NCBI GenBank assembly: GCA_003140175.1 | Contig: PLJD01000007.1 | Location: 1 to 64,000 of the forward strand | From: Actinomycetota bacterium | Lineage (GTDB): Bacteria; Actinomycetota; Acidimicrobiia; IMCC26256; PALSA-555 | Direction of reading: 5' to 3' | Length of the DNA stretch: 64,000 nt | In this document: piece by piece, positions 15,478 to 24,602 of the stretch | Numbering within the stretch: the stretch's first letter is position 1 | Layout of the letters: each line of letters begins with the position of its first letter | Notes under the pieces: model-generated | What the model was told of the DNA's origin: nothing | The model's database searches: none | What the model saw: only the letters and a program-made list of their open reading frames with translations | Position numbers and translations under genes: made by a program

Positions 15478-16275
15478 ATGGACACCGTCATGATCGACGA
15501 GCTTGCCCCCCACGTGCAGCGGATCACGCTGAACCGCCCCGAGCGCCTGAACGCCCTCGACTACCCGCTGGCCGGCGACCTGCACGACGCGCTCGACGAG
15601 GTCGGATCCGACAGTGACTGCCGCGTCGTCGTCCTGACCGGTGCGGGTCGGGGCTTCTGCGCCGGCCTCGACCTTCAGGACTTCGGCCAGCCACCCCCGC
15701 CGGGGACGCATCGCAGCGCCCACGCCGGCGTCGACGGCCAAGCCTTCCTCGCCAATCTGCCCATCCACATCCGCGGCACACCCCAGATGGTCATCGCGGC
15801 CGTGAACGGACCCGCCTTCGGTGGCGGCCTGTCGCTCGCGCTGGCCGCCGACCTGCGCATCGCGGCGCGATCGGCGACCTTCTGCTCGGCGTTCATCAAG
15901 ACCGGGTTGACCGGAACCGACATCGGCGTGACTTACCTGCTCCCCCGCCTGATCGGAGCGTCGCGCGCCTTCGACTTGATCGTCACGGGGCGGACCGTGG
16001 GCGCCGACGAAGCCGACCGGCTCGGCCTGGTCTCGCGAGTGGTCGACGACGCCGCGCTCGGCGACGCGACGTTCGAGCTCGCCACCCAGATTGCGTCGTA
16101 CACAAAGCTCGGGCTCTTCATGACGAAGGAAGTGATGTGGGCGAACCTCGACACGCCGAACATGGCCACCGCGATCGCGCTCGAGAACCGCAACCAGATG
16201 ATCGCGGCCCAATCGAGCGAAGTGCGGGACTACATGCAGGCCTATTCGCAGCGGCACCGCGACAAACGGAGATGA
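15478..16275 (+). CDS. enoyl-CoA hydratase/isomerase (crotonase) family
   Basis: ATG 15478 follows GAGGAG; 265 residues. Oxyanion-hole segments GRGFCAGLDLQDFG and NGPAFGGGLSLALAADLRIA are intact. The first active-site Glu of classical hydratases is replaced in the KTGLTGTDIGVTYLLPRLIG region, so isomerase, hydrolase or another crotonase chemistry is possible. The next gene start is 4 bp downstream but that gene is broken. Confidence 0.9.
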   Translation: MDTVMIDELAPHVQRITLNRPERLNALDYPLAGDLHDALDEVGSDSDCRVVVLTGAGRGFCAGLDLQDFGQPPPPGTHRSAHAGVDGQAFLANLPIHIRGTPQMVIAAVNGPAFGGGLSLALAADLRIAARSATFCSAFIKTGLTGTDIGVTYLLPRLIGASRAFDLIVTGRTVGADEADRLGLVSRVVDDAALGDATFELATQIASYTKLGLFMTKEVMWANLDTPNMATAIALENRNQMIAAQSSEVRDYMQAYSQRHRDKRR

Positions 16276-16279
16276 CCCG

Positions 16280-16402
16280 ATGAGCGGACCCAGGGTGCGG
16301 GCCGGCGTCTTCCTCGGCGACGGCACCTACGAAGTGCGCGAGTTCCCCGCCCCGATCGCCCCGCCGGGCGGCGCGGTCCTGGCGGTCGAGGCCGTCGAGG
16401 CC
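16280..16402 (+). pseudogene. zinc alcohol dehydrogenase, N-terminal fragment
   Basis: ATG 16280 opens MSGPRVRAGVFLGDGTYEVREFPAPIAPPGG...VLAVEAVEA, the first 40-odd residues of a medium-chain zinc-dependent dehydrogenase. Where GxCGSD (zinc ligand Cys) should follow, the sequence turns into unrelated, frame-shifted DNA. The catalytic and cofactor domains are absent. A deletion has joined it to a VOC-domain gene. Confidence 0.65.
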
Positions 16403-16431
16403 CGGCCGAGCCGAGTGGGCCGGTCCGCGGC

Positions 16432-16794
16432 CAGCTGTCGTCCCTCCAGATCCCCGCGATGGACGTGGTCGAGTTCGGCGCGTTCTACGAACGGATCTTC
16501 GGCTGGCGCATCGAACGACCCCATCCCAGCCTCGAAGCACCCGGCCTCATCGGCCAGTGGGTGACCGACCGGCCCGCGGCCCCGGGCCTGCTGGCATGGA
16601 TCCACGTCGATCGCATCGACGCCAGCCTGGAGCTGGTTCGCACCAACGGGAGTGAAGTCCTCGACCCTCCAGTCCCCGACGGGCCGAACCGCTGGCTCGC
16701 CACCGTCCGCGATCCGGGAGCGAACCCGCTGGGGATCTGCAGCACGGAACTCGCTGAGCCGAGCATCGCCTGCCCCTCGACCGCCGGGCGCTCA
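16432..16794 (+). pseudogene. VOC (glyoxalase-fold) gene without clear start or stop
   Basis: The translation GQLSSLQIPAMDVVEFGAFYERIFGW... WATVRDPGANPLGI covers one VOC module (about 105 residues). The natural N-terminus (QIPAMD strand) extends upstream of the only ATG (16459) and has no start codon; it is out of frame with the ADH fragment. No stop appears at the domain end, and the frame stays open to 17328 through the antisense DoxX-like gene. One frame over, a TGA occurs just after the domain, so an indel may have removed the stop. Could still be expressed as a 289-aa readthrough, but I doubt it. Confidence 0.55.
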
Positions 16795-17196
16795 CGAGGG
16801 CGCCGCTGCGTCGTCGATCCGAGCCGCGCCGCGCCGGACCCGCAGCGCCCACCACACGAGCGGCAGTTGCAACGGGAGCCGTCCCCACGCCAGGAATTGG
16901 TCCAGCGTCGAGGCTCCACGCGAATCCACGGCCATCTGCAGGTTCGCGGGGAACACCACGACGAACAGCACCGCGGCCAACGTCGCCCCGACGCGGCGGG
17001 TGCGGCGATTCGCGACCGCCGCGGCGCACGCGAGCTCCGCCGCACCGCTCATCAGCGTCCAACTCCTCGCGGAACCAGGAAGCACCCGAGGGACGATCGA
17101 GTCGTAGAAGCCGGGCGCGACGAAATGCGTCGTACCGGCCGTGGCGAGGAGCGCGGCGAGCGTCGATGCCGCCGACGGTCGCCAGCCGATTCCCAT
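16792..17196 (-). CDS. DoxX/MauE-like four-TM membrane protein
   Basis: ATG 17196 (MGIGWRPSAASTLAALL) is chosen over the ORF start at 17325. 134 residues with HFVAPGFYDSIVPRVLP, SGAAELACAAAV and FVVVFPANLQMAVD, the typical DoxX-like small membrane protein pattern. Function of these proteins is poorly known (quinone or redox related in some). Its end overlaps the decayed VOC gene. Confidence 0.8.
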   Translation of the reverse strand: MGIGWRPSAASTLAALLATAGTTHFVAPGFYDSIVPRVLPGSARSWTLMSGAAELACAAAVANRRTRRVGATLAAVLFVVVFPANLQMAVDSRGASTLDQFLAWGRLPLQLPLVWWALRVRRGAARIDDAAAPS

Positions 17197-17385
17197 GATG
17201 CAGGATCCCACACCCGTGACGGCCCGGCGCGTCGCCGATCGACCCGGGACGCGGTGAGTAACTCGCGAGTGAACGCCGGCCGAAGTGGTCGGGCTGACCT
17301 GGCCCGACCCGTCGACGACCGGCAATAATCCCCCGATGCAGCATGAGGCAGGTTCGACGATGCTGGCTGGGTCGGCGCGCTAGCC

Positions 17386-18771
17386 ATGGGCCGACCGATC
17401 TCTCGTCGTCAGTTCGTCCAAGCCGGCGCGGCGCTCGGTGCAGGCCTCGGAGCGTCGCTGGCCCTCCCCCCCGGGATGGCCGGGGCGCTCGACGCGGCCA
17501 CCCACGCGCCGCTTCGCCGCCCGGGCTCGCTGCCCAATCGGCACCTCCCGGCCGGCACGAACGCGGTACCGCAGATCGACCACATCATCGTCTTGATGAT
17601 GGAGAACCATTCCTACGACAACTATCTCGGCCTGCTCGACCGCGGTGACGGCTTCACCCTCGACAAGGCGCATCAGCCGACCGCCGCGAACGCCGAGACC
17701 ACCGGGGACTTCGTCCACGCGTTCCCGATGGCGAACGCGTGCCAGTCCAATGGCCCGAGCCAGTCGTGGAACAGCAGCCACGTCTCCTACAACGGCGGCC
17801 GCAACGACGGGTTCGTGCGAGGCAGCGGCCCCGTCGCGATGGGCTACTTCTCAAGCGAGCAGATTCCGTTCTACTACAGCCTCGCCAAGACCTTCCCGCT
17901 CTGTGACCGGTGGTTCTCCTCGGTTCTCGCCCAGACCTACCCGAACCGGCGCTTCCTCATGGCCGGAACCGCGTACGGAATCGTGAGCACGGATACCAAG
18001 TATCTGCTCGGCCCGTCACCGGCGAACGGGACGATCTTCGACCAGTTGAACGCGCACGGGATCTCGTGGCGGGACTACTTCAACGACCTGCCCCAAGTCG
18101 GCCTCTTCAAATCGGTCTTCACCGGCAACCAGGACAAGATCCACCCGATCGCCCAGTACTACGCCGACGCCGCAGCTGGGACCCTGCCCGCGGTGAGCTT
18201 CGTCGACGCCGAGTTCGAAATGGAGTCCGAAGAGGACCCCCAGGACATCCAAGTCGGGGAAGCCTTCGTGTCGCGGGTCATCCACGCCGCCATGCAAGGC
18301 CCGGGCTGGGACAAGACCGTCCTGATCTGGACCTACGACGAGGGCGGCGGCTACTACGACCACGTGCCCCCGCCGCGAGCGGTCAAACCGGACAACATCC
18401 CGCCCGATATCCAGGTCCCTCCCGATCAGCCGGGCGGCTACGACCGGTACGGGTTCCGGGTTCCCGCCGCCATCGTGTCGCCCTACGCGCGGCGCGATTA
18501 CGTGTCGCACGTCGTTCACGACCACACGTCGATCTTGAAGCTGATCGAGACCAAGTGGAACCTGCCGGCGCTCACCTACCGTGACGCCAACGCCGACGAC
18601 CTCCTGGACGCGCTCGACCTGCACGGCACACCGGCGTTCCGTGAGCCGCCCAAGCTGGCTGAGCCCGGCGCCACCTCACGACCCTCGAATTGCCTCCCGG
18701 GTCAACCCGGGCCGATTCCGCCGCCGGGTGCGGTGACTCCACCCCCGCGGGCGCACGTCAAAGCCGGCTGA
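17386..18771 (+). CDS. TAT-exported phosphoesterase (phospholipase C / acid phosphatase family)
   Basis: 461 residues. Twin-arginine leader SRRQFVQAGAALGAGLG, then DHIIVLMMENHSYDNYLG (metal-binding and nucleophile region), WTYDEGGGYYDHVPPP and VHDHTSILKLIE, all landmarks of PF04185. Predicted to be exported folded and to hydrolyse phospholipid head groups or phosphomonoesters outside the cell. The Pro-rich C-terminus (PGPIPPPGAVTPPPRAH) may span the wall. No good Shine-Dalgarno precedes the ATG; TAAT-rich sequence near 17325 may be promoter. Confidence 0.9.
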   Translation: MGRPISRRQFVQAGAALGAGLGASLALPPGMAGALDAATHAPLRRPGSLPNRHLPAGTNAVPQIDHIIVLMMENHSYDNYLGLLDRGDGFTLDKAHQPTAANAETTGDFVHAFPMANACQSNGPSQSWNSSHVSYNGGRNDGFVRGSGPVAMGYFSSEQIPFYYSLAKTFPLCDRWFSSVLAQTYPNRRFLMAGTAYGIVSTDTKYLLGPSPANGTIFDQLNAHGISWRDYFNDLPQVGLFKSVFTGNQDKIHPIAQYYADAAAGTLPAVSFVDAEFEMESEEDPQDIQVGEAFVSRVIHAAMQGPGWDKTVLIWTYDEGGGYYDHVPPPRAVKPDNIPPDIQVPPDQPGGYDRYGFRVPAAIVSPYARRDYVSHVVHDHTSILKLIETKWNLPALTYRDANADDLLDALDLHGTPAFREPPKLAEPGATSRPSNCLPGQPGPIPPPGAVTPPPRAHVKAG

Positions 18772-18818
18772 ACCAATCGGTGCGGTCGCGCCGAGGCTGC
18801 CACGGCCGCCCGGGCGCC

Positions 18819-19688
18819 TCACGAGCCCCGAGCGAGTGTCACGGCGAAGGCGTCGGCGCGGTCACGAAGCGTCGCGACGTCCAAGCGCGCGCCCAACGTG
18901 TTGAAGGCGAGCACCCCCGAGAAGTCGTCGTCGAACCCGACCAGGTCGGCGGCGTCCCACCACGCGGCGTGTCGATAGGACGGGACCCGCGCGGTGTAGG
19001 CCGCCAGATACGCCGCGGCGGCATCGACGCCGTCGACGAGGGCCAGGTTGGTGCGGGTGTGCGCGACGTCGATGCCCGGCGGGCCCAGGCTCGCGGACGC
19101 CCAATCCACGATCCCGCTGATCGCGCCATGTGACCAGAGCACGTTGCCCGGGTGATAGTCGCGGTGCAGGAACACGGCCGACGCAGCCGGCTCCGGACCT
19201 CGCACGATGTCGAGGAGGGCCGCCCACGCGGCCGGCGCGCTCGTCCACGCCGGGATGGCAAGCCCACCGGGGTCGAACCAGTGCTGGGATGTTGGCAGGT
19301 CGCGGGGCACGGTCGCCGTGTGGAGCGCCGCCGCCGGCGCCGCGAGCCGACCGACGTCGAGGTCGCGCACGACAGACGCCCCCGGGACCCGGGTCATCAA
19401 CACTGCGGGACACCCGGCCCGGCGCCCTGACCGGTCCCCCGCGATCGGCTCGGGAACAACACCTCCGAGGACCGCCCGCCCGGCCTTGAGTGCCCGCATC
19501 TCGTTGCTCACCACGTCCGGGTCTTGGTCGAGGAGGTCGGGGCGATCCCAGCGGCGAAGAACCAGCGCTCGACCGTCGGCCTCGACCAGGGTGAGATCGG
19601 AAGAGACGCCGAAGTTCAGGGAGCGAACAGCTCGAACGTTGCTGGTCCCGGTCGCCTGCACGATCCAGGCCCGCCCGGCCTCGTCCAC
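18819..19688 (-). CDS. aminoglycoside phosphotransferase (APH)-fold kinase
   Basis: 289 residues with the catalytic loop FLHRDYHPGNVLW (Asp and Asn) and the metal-binding IVDWASASLGPPGIDVAH. N-lobe RALVLRRWDRP carries a probable nucleotide Lys replacement by Arg. Substrate unknown; the family phosphorylates antibiotics, choline and many metabolites. Convergent with the phosphoesterase gene. Confidence 0.88.
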   Translation of the reverse strand: MDEAGRAWIVQATGTSNVRAVRSLNFGVSSDLTLVEADGRALVLRRWDRPDLLDQDPDVVSNEMRALKAGRAVLGGVVPEPIAGDRSGRRAGCPAVLMTRVPGASVVRDLDVGRLAAPAAALHTATVPRDLPTSQHWFDPGGLAIPAWTSAPAAWAALLDIVRGPEPAASAVFLHRDYHPGNVLWSHGAISGIVDWASASLGPPGIDVAHTRTNLALVDGVDAAAAYLAAYTARVPSYRHAAWWDAADLVGFDDDFSGVLAFNTLGARLDVATLRDRADAFAVTLARGS

Positions 19689-19751
19689 GAATGCAGGGTA
19701 CGACCGATCCGCCGGCGGGCCAGTCGACGGTCGCCTCTCCCCGGGTGGTCG

Positions 19752-19993
19752 TTACCGGGGGTCGACTCGGTCGAGATTCCACTGCCGGCCGACCGAGCAC
19801 AGCCACGCCGAGTCGTCGTCGGCGGGGGGTAGCACGAAGCGGCTGATAGGGCGCTGGCCGCCTTCGTGGTCGCTGTACAGCAGATGGATCGTCAGGCGAT
19901 CTCGCGCTGCGATCGCGTCGCGGAGCTGGCGATAGCCAGGACGAGCGTGCCGCCGGCGGTCGCCAGCGAGGAGATCGTTGACCAGTCCGCCAT
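19752..19993 (-). pseudogene. internally deleted conserved hypothetical gene
   Basis: Two halves of one recognisable actinobacterial hypothetical protein are joined in different frames. ATG 19993, preceded by GGGGGA, opens MADWSTISSLATAGGTLVLAIAS and hits TGA after 33 codons. The frame ending at 19752 reads RDRLTIHLLYSDHEGGQRPISRF... WNLDRVDPR, which resembles the C-terminus of the same kind of protein as I recall it. The middle, normally well over 100 residues, is missing. Confidence 0.6.
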
Positions 19994-20058
19994 GGTCCCC
20001 CTGGAGGTTACGGGCCGGCCGCCCCGTCCGACCCGCTCGAGCGGCTGGCGCGCCGAGG

Positions 20059-21519
20059 TCACCCGAGCGGCAAGGGCGCGACGTAGTAGGCGGCGGCGGC
20101 GGTCCGGAGATAGCCGCCATCATCGTCGGACACGGTGGCGACGTGGGTGTTGCACGCCGTTCCGGTGCTCAGTCCGTCGGTTGTGCAGAAGGAGGACGGG
20201 TTGGTGATTCCGTCGTGGTCGGCGTCCGTGTTCGTGGTGCTTCCCGTGGTGGCTTGCCCGTACAGCACCGCGATCGCGCCGACGGTGGTGAGCTCGTTCG
20301 GATGGGCGAAGAAGTACTCGGCTTTGTTGTCCTGGTAGTGGCCGGGGGTGTTGTTCTCGGATCGTGACCACTGGTTGCCGAGCGGGACCTGCCAGACGAT
20401 GGCCCGTCGTCCGGTCGTCGAGGTCACCGCGCTGAGGTACTGCTCCCAGCGAGTGAAGTCGGGCAGGGTGACGTTGCGCTGGTCCCAAAACGCGTTGGAC
20501 TGCCCGAGCACGTACTTCGCGTAGCCCGCGTCGCGGTTGGCGACGTCGTTGAAGACGAGGTTATACGTGGAGGTCCCGGCGGGCGCCGACGTCACCCCGC
20601 TGGCCGCCGCGAACGATCCCGCGAGGTCACCTTGTGTCGTGCCGTTCAGCGCGGCACTGGGGTCGCTGCCGATGTCCGGTCCGGTGGACCAGTTGCTGAC
20701 GTGGAACCCGAGCTCGACGTTGGGGGCGTACCGATCGCGGAGATGCAAGAGCGCGAGGTTAAAGCCGCGCCACGTGTTGGGGTAGGCGGCGACGTCGGCG
20801 TTCCCGCTGCTGGCAACCGAGGCGCGCAGCAGGTTCGGATCATTCCCGGTACCGGTGCAGTACCCGTAGCAGTTATCGGCTGGGTCGAGCACCGCCTGTT
20901 CGGCGTAACCCGACAGGTCGGGTTCCACCTGGACAATGACCGTGCCGCCGTACCCGGCGAGGCCACCGACCGTGGTCGAGCCCAGTCGCTGCAGCAGCGT
21001 GGTGAAGTCCTGGTAGTAGGCCGCCATCAACGCAGTGGTGTTGAGGTTGGTGAGGTCCTGCCGGGCCTCGCCGCAGCTCCCGCATGGGCCGGTCGACTGC
21101 AGGAGCATGTAGTAGGTGAGAACGGGGATCGCGCCGCGTGCTTTGGCCGCCTGGGCGTAGAGCAGCGGGAACTGCGCGTTGGCGTTCCAGGTCTGCCAGC
21201 CCCCGCCGGTGTTCACCCCACCGGCTAGGTACTGATACGCGTAGTCGAACGGCACGCCGGTGCTCGCGACCCATCCGGAGGGGGCGAGGTCGTCGGTCGA
21301 GGCGGCCAGACCGATTCCGAGCCGGTCCGGCAGCCCGGCCGGCAGCGCCCCGGGAGGGGTCATCGCCGGTGGCGTGGTGGGCGGGGGCGTCGGCGGCGGT
21401 GTCGTCGGTGGCGGGGGCAGCGGGGCGCAGGCCGTGACCAGGATCCCCAGCAGCCCGAGCGCGACCGCGACCCGCCGGCCGGCGGAGCCGGTCAGCCGGC
21501 GGGGACGAGGCACGGGCAT
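20059..21519 (-). CDS. secreted lipoprotein, putative glycoside-hydrolase-like TIM barrel
   Basis: 486 residues. Signal peptide with lipobox LVTAC, a Pro/Thr spacer (PPPPTTPPPTPPPTTPP), then a domain with RLGIGLAAS, GVNTGGGWQTWN, IPVLTYYMLLQS, TVIVQVEPDLSGY and LGFHVSNW, in the order expected of a β/α barrel with an acidic strand end (VEPD). Near the C-terminus NTDADHDGITNPS looks like a calcium loop. I know of similar actinobacterial proteins but of no demonstrated activity. Cellulose or other polysaccharide hydrolysis is inference. Confidence 0.8.
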   Translation of the reverse strand: MPVPRPRRLTGSAGRRVAVALGLLGILVTACAPLPPPPTTPPPTPPPTTPPAMTPPGALPAGLPDRLGIGLAASTDDLAPSGWVASTGVPFDYAYQYLAGGVNTGGGWQTWNANAQFPLLYAQAAKARGAIPVLTYYMLLQSTGPCGSCGEARQDLTNLNTTALMAAYYQDFTTLLQRLGSTTVGGLAGYGGTVIVQVEPDLSGYAEQAVLDPADNCYGYCTGTGNDPNLLRASVASSGNADVAAYPNTWRGFNLALLHLRDRYAPNVELGFHVSNWSTGPDIGSDPSAALNGTTQGDLAGSFAAASGVTSAPAGTSTYNLVFNDVANRDAGYAKYVLGQSNAFWDQRNVTLPDFTRWEQYLSAVTSTTGRRAIVWQVPLGNQWSRSENNTPGHYQDNKAEYFFAHPNELTTVGAIAVLYGQATTGSTTNTDADHDGITNPSSFCTTDGLSTGTACNTHVATVSDDDGGYLRTAAAAYYVAPLPLG

Positions 21520-21646
21520 GGCGACTCCGGATGGACGATCTCCCCACTCTTGTCGGCCGGGACAGGCCCCAGACTGAAGCCCTGATCGAGAGCCGAACCC
21601 AACCGGCGATGCCCGTCCGCTCGGGCCGCCCCCTCCGGCGGGCGCC

Positions 21647-22684
21647 TCACAGGGGGAGGTCGAACACCTCCAGGACCTCGATCGCTCGGATGCTTCGAAC
21701 CAGCAGCGCCCGACACAGCTCGACGTGGCGTGGGTCCTCGACGGTCAGCGCGCCGGCGGCAATGACGGGATAGACGAAGCCCAGCATGGCCCCGTGCCGA
21801 TACATGTCCCACGCCCAGCGTTCGTCGGGCTTGATGCCATGGTCGGCGAGGTCGGCGAGATAGGTGGAGAACGCGTCCTCGTACCCTTCGCTGCCCCCGA
21901 TGTTCACGCTCTGCGTGATGAGGTACGCGAGATCTCGCGGGGCCGCTGAGCGGTCGACTAGCTGCCAGTCGACGGCGATGACCTCACCGTCCGGCGTGAA
22001 GAACAGGTTGTCGAGGCGCCAGTCGGCGTGCGAGAGCACGAGCGGAGGTTCGGAGAGCCGTGCGAACAACGCCGGGATCTTTGCGACGTAGGTGTCGCCG
22101 AAGGTCTGGACGGCGGGGCTGATCGCGTCGGGGAACAGCTCTTGTAGGCGTGGCCAGGCGAGCTCGTAGGCCATCGCGACGGCCCCGGGGTACGGGTCGT
22201 CGCAGAGGCGGGAGAGCCAGCCGACCTCCGCGAGGGTGGGATCATCCCAGAAGCAGGCATGCAACCGCGCCAGGGTGCGGATCGCCGCCCGCGCCTCGCC
22301 GAGGGTGCAGCCGACCACTTGATCCAGCGCCCGGCCGCGCGGCGCGACGTCTTCGAGGAGTAGCACCGTGTCCTGCGTCCCGGGATCGTGAGCGGCGTAG
22401 TGACAGGCCGGATGTCCGATCGTGGTGCGGTCCGAGAGCTCGGTGTAGAACCCGACCTCGCGCCCGTACATGTTCAGCACCGCCGCGACGAACCGAGTCT
22501 CGTCCGTCGGCGCGGCCAGCTTGGCGATGACCGTCGACTCTCCGTCGAGGTCGAGTCGGAAGAGCTGCCCGACCAGGCCCACGCCGACCCCGAGTGGTGT
22601 CGGCGTGACGCGCGTGATCGGGCGTCCCAGCGCCTCGCTACACCATTCCGGGGTGAGCTCGGCGACCGTCGTGGGAATTTTCAC
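21647..22684 (-). CDS. APH-fold/EcKL-like phosphotransferase
   Basis: The start is set at GTG 22684, which overlaps the SDR stop as GTGA; the ATG at 22711 would lie inside the SDR gene. 345 residues: STVIAKLAAP (nucleotide Lys), LLLEDVAPRG, the catalytic loop LSHADWRLDNLFF and AVDWQLVDRSAAPRDLAYL. Arrangement and length match the ecdysteroid-kinase-like/DUF1679 group, which phosphorylates steroid or terpenoid alcohols in some organisms. Third gene of an operon with a ferritin-like oxygenase and an SDR. Confidence 0.85.
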   Translation of the reverse strand: MKIPTTVAELTPEWCSEALGRPITRVTPTPLGVGVGLVGQLFRLDLDGESTVIAKLAAPTDETRFVAAVLNMYGREVGFYTELSDRTTIGHPACHYAAHDPGTQDTVLLLEDVAPRGRALDQVVGCTLGEARAAIRTLARLHACFWDDPTLAEVGWLSRLCDDPYPGAVAMAYELAWPRLQELFPDAISPAVQTFGDTYVAKIPALFARLSEPPLVLSHADWRLDNLFFTPDGEVIAVDWQLVDRSAAPRDLAYLITQSVNIGGSEGYEDAFSTYLADLADHGIKPDERWAWDMYRHGAMLGFVYPVIAAGALTVEDPRHVELCRALLVRSIRAIEVLEVFDLPL

Positions 22685-23466
22685 TCGGGGTCGAGTCCGG
22701 TGAGCAGCCACTCGGTGAGCCGTCGGGGGGTCTCGGTGAAGAGCGGAAACACCGCGTCCCGCCGGGGAAGCCGGACGTGGCGTCGGCCGTGCTCGATCGC
22801 CTCGACCAGGGAGACGGCGACGCGGTCCATGTCGAGATCAGCCGCCAGATGCAAGGTTTCGAGGCGCTGCAGGGCACGACGGGTCGGCTCGTGGACACGC
22901 AGACTCTCCATCATCGTGCTGTCCACCGGGCCGATCTCAACCAACGTCGTCGTGATCGGCGTTCCTTTCAGCTCGGCGCGCAACGATGCGGTGAAGTGGC
23001 TGAGTCCGGCCTTCGACGTCGAGTATGGAACGAGACCGGGCAGCGCGTTGGTCCCCGCGAGCGACGAGACGTTCACGATGTGGCCTCGGGCCTGGGTACG
23101 CATGTATGGGATAGCGGCGCGGCTCATCAGCATCGGTGCGAGCAGGTTGACCATGATCAGCTCACAGATGCGTTCCGACGCCAGCTCGGTGAACGTCCCG
23201 GTGAGGTCGAGCCCGGCGTTGTTCACGAGGACATCGATGGGACCGTCGGCCGCGATGCGGCGGACGAGTTCGGTGATTCCCTCCGCTTCGGCGAGATCGG
23301 CCGGATACGCGTCGCCGCCGAGGTCGGCGGCCAGTTTCGCGATCGGATCCTGCGACCGGGCGACGAGCGCCACCCGCGCGCCTCGGTCCGCGACGAGTGC
23401 GGCGAGGCGGGCCCCGAGACCGCGAGACGCGCCGGTGACCACGCCCCGAGCCCCCGCCAGCTTCAG
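22681..23466 (-). CDS. SDR family oxidoreductase, probable CTG start
   Basis: The ATG/GTG-based ORF begins at 23442 inside the first β-strand (MVTGASRGLG). Eight codons upstream a CTG at 23466 overlaps the preceding TGA as CTGA and restores the strand: MKLAGARGVVTGASRGLG. With it the protein is 261 residues, with NNAG, NVSSLAG and YSTSK intact. NADPH is suggested by VARSQ after strand 2. Operon with the ferritin-like gene upstream and the kinase downstream. Confidence 0.85.
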   Translation of the reverse strand: MKLAGARGVVTGASRGLGARLAALVADRGARVALVARSQDPIAKLAADLGGDAYPADLAEAEGITELVRRIAADGPIDVLVNNAGLDLTGTFTELASERICELIMVNLLAPMLMSRAAIPYMRTQARGHIVNVSSLAGTNALPGLVPYSTSKAGLSHFTASLRAELKGTPITTTLVEIGPVDSTMMESLRVHEPTRRALQRLETLHLAADLDMDRVAVSLVEAIEHGRRHVRLPRRDAVFPLFTETPRRLTEWLLTGLDPE

Positions 23467-24602
23467 ACGGGTGCTCCCGCTTGGCGATCGCTCTCGATCG
23501 CGTTCAGCTCGGAGTATTCAGCGCTGGTATCGACAAAGTCCTCGTACTCGATCACACCCATGTCACGGAAGCGGTCGCGCAGCCAGGGCCGGCGTTCGTC
23601 GAGCAGCCCGAGCTTCTTGCAGTTCGGCACGATCTTGGAGAACAGCATCCGCTGGAACAGGAGCTCCTCCTCGTTGTTCTGCCGAATAAAGTACGGGACG
23701 ATCGCCCGAGCGGACACGCCGAGGCGCTCCCAAACCTCCTGATGGAGAAACCGGTCGCGCATTCGCAGTGTCCCGTCGTAGACGAACTCCTGGCGCTCAC
23801 GAAGCTCGGGTCCGGTCAGGTCCCGGTATGCCTCTTGCAGCGAGAGGACGCCGAACGCGACGTGGCGAGCCTCGTCGCTCATCACGTATCGGATCAGCTG
23901 CTTCAACAATGGCTCGGAGGTCGTCTTGTACATGGCACCGAACGCCGCGAGGGCGAGGCCCTCGATGAGGATCTGCATGCCGAGATAGGTGATGTCCCAG
24001 CGGGAGTCGGCGAGCACGTCGTCGATCAACGCTCGTAAGTGGGCGTTGATCGAGTAGCGGGTGGCGGTCTTCTCGTCGAGGTAGCGGGCGAAGACTTCGA
24101 CGTGGCGCGCCTCGTCCATCACTTGCGTCGAGGCGTAGTACTTGGCGTCGATCCACGGGACGGTCTCGACGATGCGGGCCGTGCACAACAGGGCGCCTTG
24201 TTCGCCGTGCAGGAACTGGCTGACCCGGTGTGAGAGGTTCTCCATGGCGTAGCGGGTGATCTCTGGTTCGCCCCACGAGGCGACCGGTGACCCCGGCTCC
24301 TCGACGAGCGACCGGACGTACTGCATGCGGCGGTCGTTGCGCGAGAGCTCGACCGCGGTTCGCTCCGGATCGACGTCGATCGACCAGTCCAGGTCGACCG
24401 TGCCGTTCCATTGCGCGATCTTGGCTTTCTCGTAGAGCTTGTCGAGCGCGGGTCGGGAGCCCTTCGCGTAGTCCCAGGTGAAGGTGGCATCGAACGCCGC
24501 GCCGACCGGGTGCAGCAGCTCCCCGTCGTCGGCGGTCGCAAGGGCGAGGATGGCCTCGAGATCGTCGTGGGCACGCGGGCTCGGCACCCCGATCACCTCC
24601 AC
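23463..24602 (-). CDS. ferritin-like di-iron protein (R2/AurF-like oxygenase)
   Basis: 379 residues, helical throughout. Di-iron ligand motifs: EQGALLCTARIVE, VMDEARHVEVFARY and YVMSDEARHVAFGV, i.e. two E-x2-H repeats plus preceding Glu residues. Proteins of this size and pattern include N-oxygenases and hydroxylases for aryl or lipid substrates. First gene of an operon with an SDR and a kinase-like protein, so hydroxylation, oxidation and phosphorylation of one molecule is a coherent but unproven scheme. Confidence 0.85.
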   Translation of the reverse strand: MEVIGVPSPRAHDDLEAILALATADDGELLHPVGAAFDATFTWDYAKGSRPALDKLYEKAKIAQWNGTVDLDWSIDVDPERTAVELSRNDRRMQYVRSLVEEPGSPVASWGEPEITRYAMENLSHRVSQFLHGEQGALLCTARIVETVPWIDAKYYASTQVMDEARHVEVFARYLDEKTATRYSINAHLRALIDDVLADSRWDITYLGMQILIEGLALAAFGAMYKTTSEPLLKQLIRYVMSDEARHVAFGVLSLQEAYRDLTGPELRERQEFVYDGTLRMRDRFLHQEVWERLGVSARAIVPYFIRQNNEEELLFQRMLFSKIVPNCKKLGLLDERRPWLRDRFRDMGVIEYEDFVDTSAEYSELNAIESDRQAGAPV

